Shown here one piece after another: positions 1 through 8,053 of a stretch of 32,923 bases of DNA. The translations under genes were made by a program, and so were the position numbers. The notes beneath the pieces were generated by a model. It was not told the DNA's origin. It did not search any database and saw nothing but the letters and a program-made list of their open reading frames with translations. Every line of letters starts with the position of its first letter. Position 1 is the stretch's first letter. The DNA is from Phycisphaerae bacterium (lineage in GTDB: Bacteria; Planctomycetota; Phycisphaerae; Sedimentisphaerales; SM23-30): contig JAEIOG010000058.1 of the NCBI GenBank assembly GCA_016342495.1, positions 1-32,923 of the forward strand, written 5' to 3'.

Positions 1-298
1 TTTTTGAATTTATCCATGATTCCCTTCACGCTCACTGGACAAATCAACAATACCAATCATTGCTGTGAACGGTTACATAAAATGAAGCTATCAGACATGG
101 AATCAATGCCACAATCACCATCGACATAAATCTTTTAACATCTAATGGGTCACGGGCAAACGGAGCTATGCCGGTTTTATCCCCGGGGGCAAAGCAGAAA
201 TTCTCCAATGCCTCAAACACCGGCTTAAATGCTTTTAATTTGCCATCTTCCTGAAAATTCGGGCTCACCTTTTCAAACATCTTCAATAAAAATTTCAT
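1..298 (-). pseudogene. nqrB: NqrB N-terminus (Na+-translocating NADH:quinone reductase subunit B), partial and apparently frameshifted
   Basis: NqrB is the membrane subunit of the sodium-pumping NADH:quinone reductase that carries covalent FMN. The first 70 or so residues fit the family: an FEKVSPNF start, a PVFEALENF stretch, then ARDPLDVKRFM leading into the first hydrophobic segment (ALIPCLIASFY), like the RDxxDLKR-M region of known NqrB proteins. The ATG at 298 overlaps the nqrA TGA (ATGA), typical of translational coupling. The reading frame then stops at TGA 46-44, far short of the roughly 400 residues expected. A shifted frame from about position 62 reads AMIGIVDLSSEREGNHG, resembling the QA(I/M) stretch after the first helix, but it also meets TAA at 12-10. 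The family call is good; broken gene versus sequence error is open. The gene runs off the left edge. Confidence 0.65.
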
Positions 299-1722
299 TT
301 GGCTGCCTCCTTTTCCTGTTTCGCCAGTTTTTGAGCTTCTTCCAGTGCTGCTTTGCGGGCCTGCTCGATTCTAATTTCTTCTTTTTCCTGTTCGATCAGC
401 TCCTTAGCTTTGATAAACTCACCAGCAAGCTCAATCTTCGACGGGCAAACATAAGAACACAAACCACATTCAACACAAAGATCGACACGAGCCTTTTCGA
501 CCTGCTCAATCATGTCGGCATACAAATATTTATGTAATAAAAATGGCGAAAGACCCGCTGGACAAATATCCGCACAATAATGACAAGCTACACAAGGCCG
601 CCCTTCGCCACGCATCGAGGTGGTCAGTCTTTCAGCAAACTTACCTCGAAGTGAACTTAAAAAACTGGCCGAATAACTCTTGCGGTCATAGCCAGGCCGG
701 ACAAAACTCAAAAACTCCCTTTCCGTTTGCTCCGGCAGCAATGTCAAACCGCGACACTCGGCTTCCAGCCCTAAAGACTTATGCTCGGCACCTGCCAATA
801 TCCCGCCATTAATCACCCTGACATCACCTTTGGCATAATCATCAACTATTTTCTTTATCGGATAACCTGCAATAGCCTTCAAATGCACCGCATCTTTGGC
901 ACCAGGACCACCAATACTGATTAATCTTGTCAAGCAGGGCCGCCCTGCAGTCAACGCCCTGTCAACAGCCAACACACCTTCGGTTCGAGCTGACCATATC
1001 GGTCCATCAGCTTTCTTTAATCCAATATGCCGAGCCAGTAAATTTGAATCGTCATAAGGGTATTGCACCGGAATGGCTACCAGCTTAATCCATGCATAGC
1101 CCCGAACTCTTTCCTTTATGCTTCTTATAAGCTCTGATTTAACATTTGGGACCACAAGATAAATAGGCTGATACTCCAGCAATGTCTGAAGATGTTCCAG
1201 ACCACGGGTAAATTCCAGTAATCTGTCGGCCAACTGCACATCGCCACGGGCGACAAAAGGCTCCAGGCTCAATGTCGATACAATAATCCCTTGAGGAGTT
1301 CCCTTGGGGTCTGGCAGCTCTTTGGTATAAGCATCGCTGAAAAACTGCCATGCGCCCGATTCCAGCAAAGCCAACCGAGTTCTATCGCCATTACCTTCTT
1401 TGGGGACAATATGCGATTTTGTACGTTCGGGGTTATGTACTTTGCCTTCACGAGGTTTTATATCCGTTAAAGTGATATATCCATCCTGAGCCAGAGAGAC
1501 TTTGCCGCCTCTTGGTGCCAGCAATGGAACTTCATAATTATCCGGATCACAGGCTAAAAGTTCGCCTTCGGATACATTCTGGCCATCATCAACTTATATT
1601 TCGCTGAACTTAAATCGCAAACTCGATAACGGCAAACAAAGCTCATCAACCTCATCTAACCTCTGAACCGCCGAACCTGGCCGCCCTTGAAGCATTACAT
1701 TGTAACCGCCTCGTAATTTCAT
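295..1722 (-). pseudogene. nqrA: NqrA-like subunit A of Na+-translocating NADH:quinone reductase with two [4Fe-4S] motifs; in-frame TAA at codon 43
   Basis: NqrA is the peripheral quinone-reducing subunit of the Nqr pump. The body matches the family (ALLESGAWQ, PDPKGTPQGIIVSTLSLEP, SIGGPGAK). Near the C-terminus are two complete CxxCxxCxxxCP motifs (CVACHYCADICP and CVECGLCSYVCP, about residues 377-387 and 416-426). Vibrio-type NqrA lacks them; RnfC has a similar pair. The natural start is ATG 1722 behind an AGGA ribosome site; its N-terminus KLRGGYNVMLQGRPG fits NqrA. Codon 43 is TAA (1596-1594) and the same frame stays open to the TGA at 297-295, so about 475 codons are split by one nonsense triplet. 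The only downstream restart nearby is a TTG at 1524, which would remove the N-terminal domain. A single substitution or base-call error could explain the stop. nqrB follows with a 4-nt overlap. Confidence 0.75.
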
Positions 1723-2198
1723 ATAATTTCCTGCCATAAAGTTAATAAAACACACCTTATTGTCTTAAACAGACGTTTCTGCCAAATCCCAGATACGTAC
1801 AGAACCAGCAAGTGATTATAGACCGATAGCTTTACACAAGTCAAAACATTTCCCGCCAACTCTGTTATTTTTATCACAATACTTAGAAGCCATATCCTGA
1901 AAATATATAAATTTAACAGTCACATTGTGTCTGCATAACAATATCTCTAATTATTTCATCCTGAACATATATGCGATAATTTTTCTGATAATCACAATTC
2001 TGCCAACAAAAACAGCGGCGAGCGGCAGCGACCCGCTAAGGGACGTCAACCGATATGTTTCGTTAATTATGTCAACAATCACAAAAACCAATTAATCACC
2101 AATTAAATTACATTACACCACGGAAAAATGGCTAATCGGGCGATAATTAGCACGGCGCTACCGCTTTGTGCTGCTTTATCCAAAATTACCAGACGATG
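1723..2198. other. Intergenic stretch upstream of nqrA and downstream of the fucosidase gene
   Basis: No credible gene is seen. The right half (from 1992) is a dispersed structured repeat listed separately. The left part is AT-rich and should hold the nqr promoter (minus strand), but I could not pick a convincing -35/-10 pair. Confidence 0.5.
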
Positions 2199-2216
2199 CT
2201 AGAAAAAATTCTCGCA
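1992..2216. repeat. Dispersed structured repeat, copy 1
   Basis: This stretch matches 6355-6541 over nearly its whole length, starting TCACAATTCTGCCAACAAA and ending GAAAAAATTCTCGCA. Copy 1 is longer because of two segments, each bounded by short direct repeats (GTCAAC and AATTAA), that copy 2 lacks. Three hairpins are visible: AGCGG/CCGCT, GCTAAT/ATTAGC and AGCAC/GTGCT; loop bases differ between copies while stems are kept. The end of this copy overlaps the 3' end of the fucosidase gene and supplies its last codons and stop. Confidence 0.8.
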
Positions 2217-4607
2217 TACCCTGAATATATATGATACCGTTCCGCCATCACCTTGGATATTAGTCCCACCCGGCATATAAATATAAGCAGGTTTTGAATT
2301 TATCATCAGCACCTGTGGTCTTTCGAATTTTCCTCCCTGTCCATAATATGTCTTTGGGTTGGTCCAGTGTTCAGCAGAAATATATTCCCGCATAAGGCCA
2401 AAACCAGCAACAGGGTCGGGGGCAAAGGTATAGCCCTGGTCCTCTGATGTCCACAGCAAACCACCGCCTCGTTTTAGAATGCCATGATTGTCTGTGGTCA
2501 ATAAACGTATTTCCCCATCCATCACAAAAGCATAGTCATCTTCGATAGCCACTTTATTATTTGTAACCGGATCGGGTTGATGAACATAGGGCCCTGCCAG
2601 CTTATCGGCAATTGCCAGACCCATCTTGCTTCCTTGAGATTTATAATAGAGAAAAAAACTCCCATCAGGTTGCTGTAAAAATGCAGGATTAACCACACCA
2701 TTACCTGCCTTATATGTCCAATGTTTCGGATCATCAGAAGGACTAAGAATCAAGCCATCTTTACCGATCTTTTTCCATGGACCGTATGGCGAATCGGAAG
2801 TGGCTATACCTATACGCTGAGTTGGCGGGTGGGCTGGAAAACCTTTAGTCACACCAATAGAATTTCCAATATAAACCAATACATATTTGCCATCGACTTT
2901 AGCAATAACCGGGTTAGATGGGCTATAACGGTCCCATGTATCCTTGCCAGAACCTTCCAATGCCACATCGGAAAATTTAAATGGCCCTTCCGGACTGTCG
3001 GCCACATAATGAGCAATTTGAGAATACTGTCTCCAGCCATGTTCAAAGGAAACATTATTAGACCAGCGAGCGGCAAAGATATGAACTTTACCATCATCTG
3101 CAATTATTGGTGAACTTCCCCATATATGCCACCCTTTGTCTTTGATGGCAATACCTATGTACTTAAGTTTATCCGCAAATGAAACAGATATAGAATCACC
3201 GACTGAAGATTTAGAATCTTTTTTCGGATTAAGCAAGTCATAAACCGCAAAGTTTTTTATGACTGGCTCGGCAATAGATTCACTTATCGTCAACCGAAGT
3301 CTATCGGCAATAACAGGTTCTGCTAACTTTACAATTCGCTTATGGCCTATACATGAACCATTATTTATCTCGGTCCATCTTCCCTCACTGAAAGACTCAA
3401 CCTTAAACTTCCGAATAAGCTCACCATACTTGATATCTTCCTGAATTACAATATGATCAAAAGATAAGTTTGCCGGCAGCTTCAGCTCCAGACTATTGCC
3501 TTTACCTGATACACTAGCAAGTTCTTTGCTGAATATCTTACGCAAAGCCTTGCCAAGTTCCTGACATCTCTTAACATCAACATCAGGCATAAGACCACGA
3601 TTGTCAGGCGTTAATCCGACAATAAGTGTCGAGTTACGACCAACCGAGGAATAATACATATTCAACATAGCTGATAATGATTTAACCTTTTTATCATCTC
3701 CTTCATCCCAAAACCATTCGTGACTTCGCAAAGGCGCATCGGACATTGCCGGACACCAGTATTTGCCATCTGGGTCACCAACTTTGAGCAGATGAAAATT
3801 ATTGGCATGAGTCAATTTACTGCGACCTGCCCAGCCATCCGCAAATGGCATGGTTGCCCAACAGGGATACGGGACTGTGCCACTTTCAGAACCACCCCAA
3901 CGAGAATCAGCACGTTGATAGTTATGATAAAACAGGCAATTAGGCTGATATTTTTCGAAGATAGACAATACATCAGGACCGCCATCTTTAGGTCCATAAG
4001 CTCCACCATCAAACCATAGTTCAAAAAGATCACCATAACGAGAACAAATTTCTTCGACTTCATCCTCAATTAATTTATTATAATCTTTCTGAGTAATAGA
4101 ACTTCTTTCAGTTACCTTAAAATCATAAACTCCTAATTGTGAATTCCAACGAGTACCCATATAAATACCCGGCTTAATACCATACTTCTTACATGAAGCG
4201 ATAAATTCGGCAACAATATCACGCTTGCCATCTCCCCACTTAACAGATTTCAAAGAATATGGATTCGCATCAGATTGCCACAGCCGAAAACCAGTTTCAT
4301 GGGAAGCTGTCAGTATCGCAAACCGGGCTCCCATTGCCTTAGCGGTTCTCACCCATTGATCAGTATCAAGTTTCACAGGGTTAAATGCATTAATATCGGC
4401 ACAAGGGGTTACTCGATTTCTTGGCTGATAGTAATGTTTGTCATCAAAGATATGTAAATCATAATGAAAAACAACACCTAGCTCCGCTTGCTGCCAGGCA
4501 AGCTGCACCGGGCTAGGAGTAGCAATGTCATTTACTGTCTTCTCTCCACCTGCCTGAATACTACAGGACAAAAAACAAAGTAATAAAAAGATTAACTTAA
4601 TTTTCAT
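2199..4607 (-). CDS. Secreted GH29 alpha-L-fucosidase fused to a C-terminal GH43/GH117-like five-bladed propeller
   Basis: The N-terminal half (about residues 30-340) is a GH29 domain that removes alpha-L-fucose. It shows VVFHYDLHIF, LTASHETGFRLW and ELWFDGG, whose Asp (about residue 200) sits where the GH29 nucleophile lies. Residues 360-460 look like a beta-sandwich carbohydrate-binding region. Residues 480-802 (HIWGSSPI, RYSPSNPVIAKVDGKYVLVYIG, NPAFLQQPDGSFFLYYKS) resemble GH43/GH117-type propellers, whose substrate cannot be read here. A hydrophobic signal peptide is followed by an FLSC or IQA|GG site, so export is expected and lipidation possible. I chose ATG 4607 because GAGG lies five bases upstream; GTG 4613 and ATG 4610 are too close to it. 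The last residues (CENFF-stop) come from a dispersed repeat. The gene appears monocistronic. Confidence 0.82.
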   Translation of the reverse strand: MKIKLIFLLLCFLSCSIQAGGEKTVNDIATPSPVQLAWQQAELGVVFHYDLHIFDDKHYYQPRNRVTPCADINAFNPVKLDTDQWVRTAKAMGARFAILTASHETGFRLWQSDANPYSLKSVKWGDGKRDIVAEFIASCKKYGIKPGIYMGTRWNSQLGVYDFKVTERSSITQKDYNKLIEDEVEEICSRYGDLFELWFDGGAYGPKDGGPDVLSIFEKYQPNCLFYHNYQRADSRWGGSESGTVPYPCWATMPFADGWAGRSKLTHANNFHLLKVGDPDGKYWCPAMSDAPLRSHEWFWDEGDDKKVKSLSAMLNMYYSSVGRNSTLIVGLTPDNRGLMPDVDVKRCQELGKALRKIFSKELASVSGKGNSLELKLPANLSFDHIVIQEDIKYGELIRKFKVESFSEGRWTEINNGSCIGHKRIVKLAEPVIADRLRLTISESIAEPVIKNFAVYDLLNPKKDSKSSVGDSISVSFADKLKYIGIAIKDKGWHIWGSSPIIADDGKVHIFAARWSNNVSFEHGWRQYSQIAHYVADSPEGPFKFSDVALEGSGKDTWDRYSPSNPVIAKVDGKYVLVYIGNSIGVTKGFPAHPPTQRIGIATSDSPYGPWKKIGKDGLILSPSDDPKHWTYKAGNGVVNPAFLQQPDGSFFLYYKSQGSKMGLAIADKLAGPYVHQPDPVTNNKVAIEDDYAFVMDGEIRLLTTDNHGILKRGGGLLWTSEDQGYTFAPDPVAGFGLMREYISAEHWTNPKTYYGQGGKFERPQVLMINSKPAYIYMPGGTNIQGDGGTVSYIFRVCENFF

Positions 4608-4686
4608 CATCACCTCAATATTTATTTTTGGCTAGTCTCAACTCCAATAAAGTTGACTGTTTTTTTAATCCTGTCTATCTAAAGTT

Positions 4687-6255
4687 TTATTTTGAAAGCT
4701 TGAATTTAGTCGGATCGATACTTAAATGCTTAACTTTATAGCGAATGATACGTGGCGTTGTATCGATGTCACGAGCAGCAGCGGCTAAGTTGCCATCGGT
4801 TCGTTTTAGTGCATCAATAATGATTTCACGTTCAAACATCGCTACCCGGTCATCCAGTGAACCAGAGCCGACAGTTTCAGAAGCTTCGGAAGTCTGAAGT
4901 GTAGGCGGGAGATGATGGCCATGAATTACACCATCGCTACTAAGCAGTACAGCCCGTTCGATACAGTTTTCCAGTTCCCGCACATTACCCGGCCAATGAT
5001 AAGCGACCATCATATTTATCGCAGGGGTACTGATACGCCGAATATCTTTATTGGTTTTCTTGGCGTGCAATTCAACAAAATAATCAGCTAATTGCAATAT
5101 ATCATTTTTACGATCCCGCAATGGTGGCAACATAATCGGAAAAACATTTATACGATAATAAAGATCCTGACGAAAATCACCATCTTTGACCGCTTGTTCC
5201 AGATCACGGTTGGTAGCACAAATAATGCGTGCATTGGTTTTCATGGTTTTGTTGCTGCCAACCCGCTTGTATTCACGTTCCTGTAATACTCGCAGAAGCT
5301 TGACCTGAGTAGCCTGTGAAAAATCGCCAATTTCATCCAGAAATAATGTACCGTTTTCGGATTCTTCAACATGGCCTATACGGGCAGTAGTCGCACCGGT
5401 AAAAGCGCCTTTTTCATGACCAAACAGTTCACTTTCCAGAAGGTTTTCATTCAGAGCCGCACAATTAACCCGGACAAATGGCCCTCGAACCCTTGGGCTG
5501 GCATAATGAATAGCATGAGAAACCAGTTCTTTGCCAGTACCGGATTCTCCCCTGATTAATACCGTGGTGTCGCTGGGGGCCACCTGATTAACCGCTCGGT
5601 AAATTTCACGCATTGCAGAAGAATTACCAATGATATTTTCAGGTCTGAAGCGATCCTGTAATTCACTTCGCAGCCTGAGGTTTTCCTGTTCAAGTGACAG
5701 TTTATCAGCGGCGACCTGACGACGGGATTTAACATCATGGGCAATCATCGATGCTATGATACTGAGAAGTTTTTCGGTTTCATGCAAATCAATATTTTCA
5801 TCATAAACCATACGCACAGCCAACGCCCCAACAACCGAAGCTGCGGTTTTGATTGGCACACAAATGAAACTTGCTTCTTCTTTATCAAGATTTATCGATT
5901 GGCCCAGCCGATCTAAAAATAACGGCTCTTGAGATATTCGCGGCACAATCATTGCCTGACCAGTCTGAATCACACGCCCAGAAACACCTTCGCCAACTTG
6001 ATAGCGAACTTTCTTACGGACATTTTCGCTGATATTGCTGGCTACCTCAATCATTATCTCCTGTGAATCCGGTGATAACAGCAGAATCGTCGCATTAGTC
6101 ATTGCCAAATCGTTTTGGAGAATATCAAGCACTTCATCTAATGCCTGCTTTTGCTGGGTAGTGGTATTCAGCACACCGCTGATTGCATATAGGGCATTCA
6201 GTTCAGCTATCCTACGCTCATTTGGGTCAAGAATAGGTTTATTATTTTTGGGCAT
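4687..6255 (-). CDS. Sigma-54-dependent transcriptional activator, GAF-AAA+-Fis (NifA/NtrC-like)
   Basis: The protein is an enhancer-binding activator of RNA polymerase with sigma-54. An N-terminal GAF sensory domain (about residues 15-180) and a linker helix precede the AAA+ domain: Walker A GESGTGKE (about 236-243), the sigma-54 contact loop GAFTGA (about 283-288), Walker B LFLDE (about 304-308). A Fis-type helix-turn-helix (LAAAARDIDTTPRIIRYKV) closes the protein, close in style to NifA. No response-regulator receiver domain is present, so input is through GAF. I prefer ATG 6255, preceded by AGGAAG, over a longer start at 6306 with an unlikely leader. The nearest sigma-54 promoter visible is 7118-7133, driving the divergent porin-amtB-PII operon, which makes that operon the likely target (inference). 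Confidence 0.88.
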   Translation of the reverse strand: MPKNNKPILDPNERRIAELNALYAISGVLNTTTQQKQALDEVLDILQNDLAMTNATILLLSPDSQEIMIEVASNISENVRKKVRYQVGEGVSGRVIQTGQAMIVPRISQEPLFLDRLGQSINLDKEEASFICVPIKTAASVVGALAVRMVYDENIDLHETEKLLSIIASMIAHDVKSRRQVAADKLSLEQENLRLRSELQDRFRPENIIGNSSAMREIYRAVNQVAPSDTTVLIRGESGTGKELVSHAIHYASPRVRGPFVRVNCAALNENLLESELFGHEKGAFTGATTARIGHVEESENGTLFLDEIGDFSQATQVKLLRVLQEREYKRVGSNKTMKTNARIICATNRDLEQAVKDGDFRQDLYYRINVFPIMLPPLRDRKNDILQLADYFVELHAKKTNKDIRRISTPAINMMVAYHWPGNVRELENCIERAVLLSSDGVIHGHHLPPTLQTSEASETVGSGSLDDRVAMFEREIIIDALKRTDGNLAAAARDIDTTPRIIRYKVKHLSIDPTKFKLSK

Positions 6256-6354
6256 TTGTATTCTTCCTATGTTCTTATAAATAGTAATAAGACAAAATTG
6301 TAGCACACATTTGCTTTATTTACAAATATGTAATTTAATATTTTTTTCAGACAG

Positions 6355-6541
6355 TCACAATTCTGCCAACAAAACAGTGGCGAGCGGCAGCGACCCGCTA
6401 AGGGACGTCAACAATCACAAAAACCAATTAAATTGTATTACACCATAGGGAAAATGGCTAATCGGACGCTAATTAGCACGATGATACCGCTTCGTGCTGT
6501 TTTTTTGGAATTACCAGACGATGCCAGAAAAAATTCTCGCA
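6355..6541. repeat. Dispersed structured repeat, copy 2
   Basis: It matches 1992-2216 in the same orientation, with the same ends and three conserved stems (AGCGG/CCGCT, GCTAAT/ATTAGC, AGCAC/GTGCT). It lies just upstream of the sigma-54 activator gene and is shorter than copy 1 through two deletions between short direct repeats. Confidence 0.8.
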
Positions 6542-6595
6542 CACTACTCAGACTATCCTCACAGCATAGAAATAATATTCAAGCAAAATAGATAA

Positions 6596-6655
6596 ATGCT
6601 CCGAAGAGGCGATATATTTTAGCCATAGGATATATCATTCTGGCCTTTCAGGCCG
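6596..6655. repeat. Hairpin-rich palindromic remnant
   Basis: Two adjacent inverted repeats are visible: GATATAT/ATATATC (6611-6617 with 6630-6636) and GGCCT-TTC-AGGCC (6642-6654). The lead-in CTCCGAAGAGGCGATATA resembles palindromic intergenic repeats found widely in bacteria. No second copy lies in this window. Confidence 0.4.
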
Positions 6656-6710
6656 AATTTATTGAGCCATTGCGGGGGCTTTGCTGCTTGGTGACTGGAT
6701 GAGTTTGGGG

Positions 6711-6891
6711 CAGGGCAATCGCATGAAATTTTTATCCTTGTTTGTGGCTCAAAATCGATACTAAATCAAAAAAGTTGACCTTGTCATCCCCGCGCAGGCG
6801 GGGACCCAGGAAATGTAAACCATGATTTTGGCTCGAAAACTGAATTCCCGCCTACGCGGGAATGACAAAAACAATTTCATGCGTTGCCCTG
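6711..6891 (+). mobile_element. MITE-like element, copy 1
   Basis: About 180 bp with imperfect terminal inverted repeats: CAGGGCAATCGCATGAAATT at the left end, and AATTTCATGCGTTGCCCTG at the right. Inside is a second inverted pair built on GTCATCCCCGCGCAGGCGGG and CCCGCCTACGCGGGAATGAC. A second copy lies inverted at 11425-11605. There is no transposase gene, so it would be non-autonomous. TTTGGGG flanks both sides but not at exactly symmetric distances, so a target duplication is unproven. Confidence 0.7.
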
Positions 6892-7117
6892 GGCTTTGGG
6901 GCGGTCGTAAAGACAAGGCATGCCTTGTCTCTACCGTGATGTGTGGCTGGTGGTTATTGTTTGAGATTAATTCATTGCGGAGCTTTCCGGCAGCCAAAAC
7001 ATATGTTACATAAAAGTTACTCAAATTAGATAAAACTACATAATTGTAATATAAATAACTGACCATAATCACCCAATAAAACACTTAAGTAACTTCATAA
7101 AAACAACTTATGACTTC

Positions 7118-7133
7118 TGGCACACTTTGTGCA
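7118..7133 (+). promoter_or_regulatory. Sigma-54 (-24/-12) promoter of the porin-amtB-PII operon
   Basis: TGGCACACTTTGTGCA matches the sigma-54 consensus TGGCAC-N5-TTGCA with one mismatch; the invariant GG and GC are at the required spacing. Transcription would begin near 7144, about 90 nt before the porin start codon. Confidence 0.82.
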
Positions 7134-7233
7134 TTATATATCAGCGTAAATGAAGTAATTGTCATGCTGGCCAGCAACAGACAATGATTTTGAAATAATT
7201 AGAGACCCTCAAAAAAATTTAGGAGACACAAAG

Positions 7234-8037
7234 GTGCATTACATTAAGAGTTTGTTATTAGCAGGATTATTGGCGGGCCATCTTTCAACAGATGCTTACA
7301 GCCAAAGTTTCGATGATTTACAGGTTGATTTTGAAACTACTTTCGTCAGTAAATATGTATGGCGGGGATATGAAATTTTCGATGACCATGGAGCAACTCA
7401 ACCTTCACTGACTATCTTTGATGACAAAACCGGTTTAAGCGTTAATATCTGGGGCGCTATCCCCATTGGCAGTGGCGGAGATAATATCAATGCTTTGCAG
7501 GAATATGATTATACTATTTCCTATGGCTATAGCTTCCTGGAAGAAAGCACCTGGCAGATCGATACATCCCTAAGCTATATCTATTATGATTTCCCAAAAC
7601 TCAACTCCTCAGCTGACACCCAGGAAGTTGGCCTTTCGATTGAATTACCAAATATATTAAAAATCGGCCCCGGCAGTCTTGCCCCGGCTTTTTATATCGG
7701 CAGCTTATGGCCTAGTGATTCTGGCTTAAAAGATGACAATGGCGACAATGCCGATATCGCAGGATTTTACTATTCCGCCGCCCTTAACTATGGATTTGAA
7801 ATCGTCAAAGATGTGCCGATGACTGTTTTTGGCCAGATAGATTTTAATGATGGAATATTTGCCAATGATTCGGAGTTCACCCATGCCACCTTTGGCATAA
7901 GTACCGAATGGGTTTATAAAAAATTTACGATCAGTCCATTTATTAATTATCAGATAACAATGGATACCGACCTTGAAGAAACTAATGGCGATGACCATGA
8001 ACTATATGGCGGCTTGACATTTTCGTTCAGCTTCTAA
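7234..8037 (+). CDS. TorF-family outer-membrane beta-barrel porin (Gcw_chp/TIGR02001-like)
   Basis: A cleavable signal peptide (about 24 residues, ending AYSQ) is followed by a pattern of alternating short amphipathic strands and turns, FVSKYVWRGYEIFDD near the mature N-terminus, and a terminal aromatic residue (FSFSF), all typical of a small outer-membrane barrel. The SKYVWRG motif is characteristic of this putative porin family. The GTG start at 7234 is preceded by AGGAG at 8 bases; a TTG at 7159 is in frame but would put a charged leader before the signal peptide. It is the first gene behind the sigma-54 promoter and precedes amtB by 16 bases, so it probably passes ammonium or another small nitrogen compound across the outer membrane (inference from context). 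Confidence 0.78.
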   Translation: MHYIKSLLLAGLLAGHLSTDAYSQSFDDLQVDFETTFVSKYVWRGYEIFDDHGATQPSLTIFDDKTGLSVNIWGAIPIGSGGDNINALQEYDYTISYGYSFLEESTWQIDTSLSYIYYDFPKLNSSADTQEVGLSIELPNILKIGPGSLAPAFYIGSLWPSDSGLKDDNGDNADIAGFYYSAALNYGFEIVKDVPMTVFGQIDFNDGIFANDSEFTHATFGISTEWVYKKFTISPFINYQITMDTDLEETNGDDHELYGGLTFSFSF

Positions 8038-8053
8038 ATTGAAAGGATAAATT

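Larger units (their letters stand above)
6256..7117. other. Non-coding block between the sigma-54 activator and the nitrogen operon, filled with dispersed repeats
   Basis: No credible gene is seen. It holds the second copy of the structured repeat (6355-6541), a hairpin-rich remnant (6596-6655) and a MITE-like element (6711-6891). Short open frames here lie inside the repeats and look accidental. The AT-rich part from about 7014 should carry activator sites for the promoter at 7118, but I could not identify one with confidence. Confidence 0.6.

Noticed and set aside
1594-1596. Recoded stop in nqrA (selenocysteine, pyrrolysine or code change)
   Set aside because: The triplet is TAA; recoding is known for TGA and TAG, and other genes here use TAA as a normal stop.
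6761-7084. Open frames across the MITE-like element
   Set aside because: They translate inverted-repeat DNA (PRRREFSFRAK-type sequence) and have no independent support.
7014-7117. NtrC/NifA activator sites upstream of the sigma-54 promoter
   Set aside because: No clean TGT-N10-ACA or TGCACC-N5-GGTGCA was found; near matches such as TGT-N10-ACT are too weak to list.
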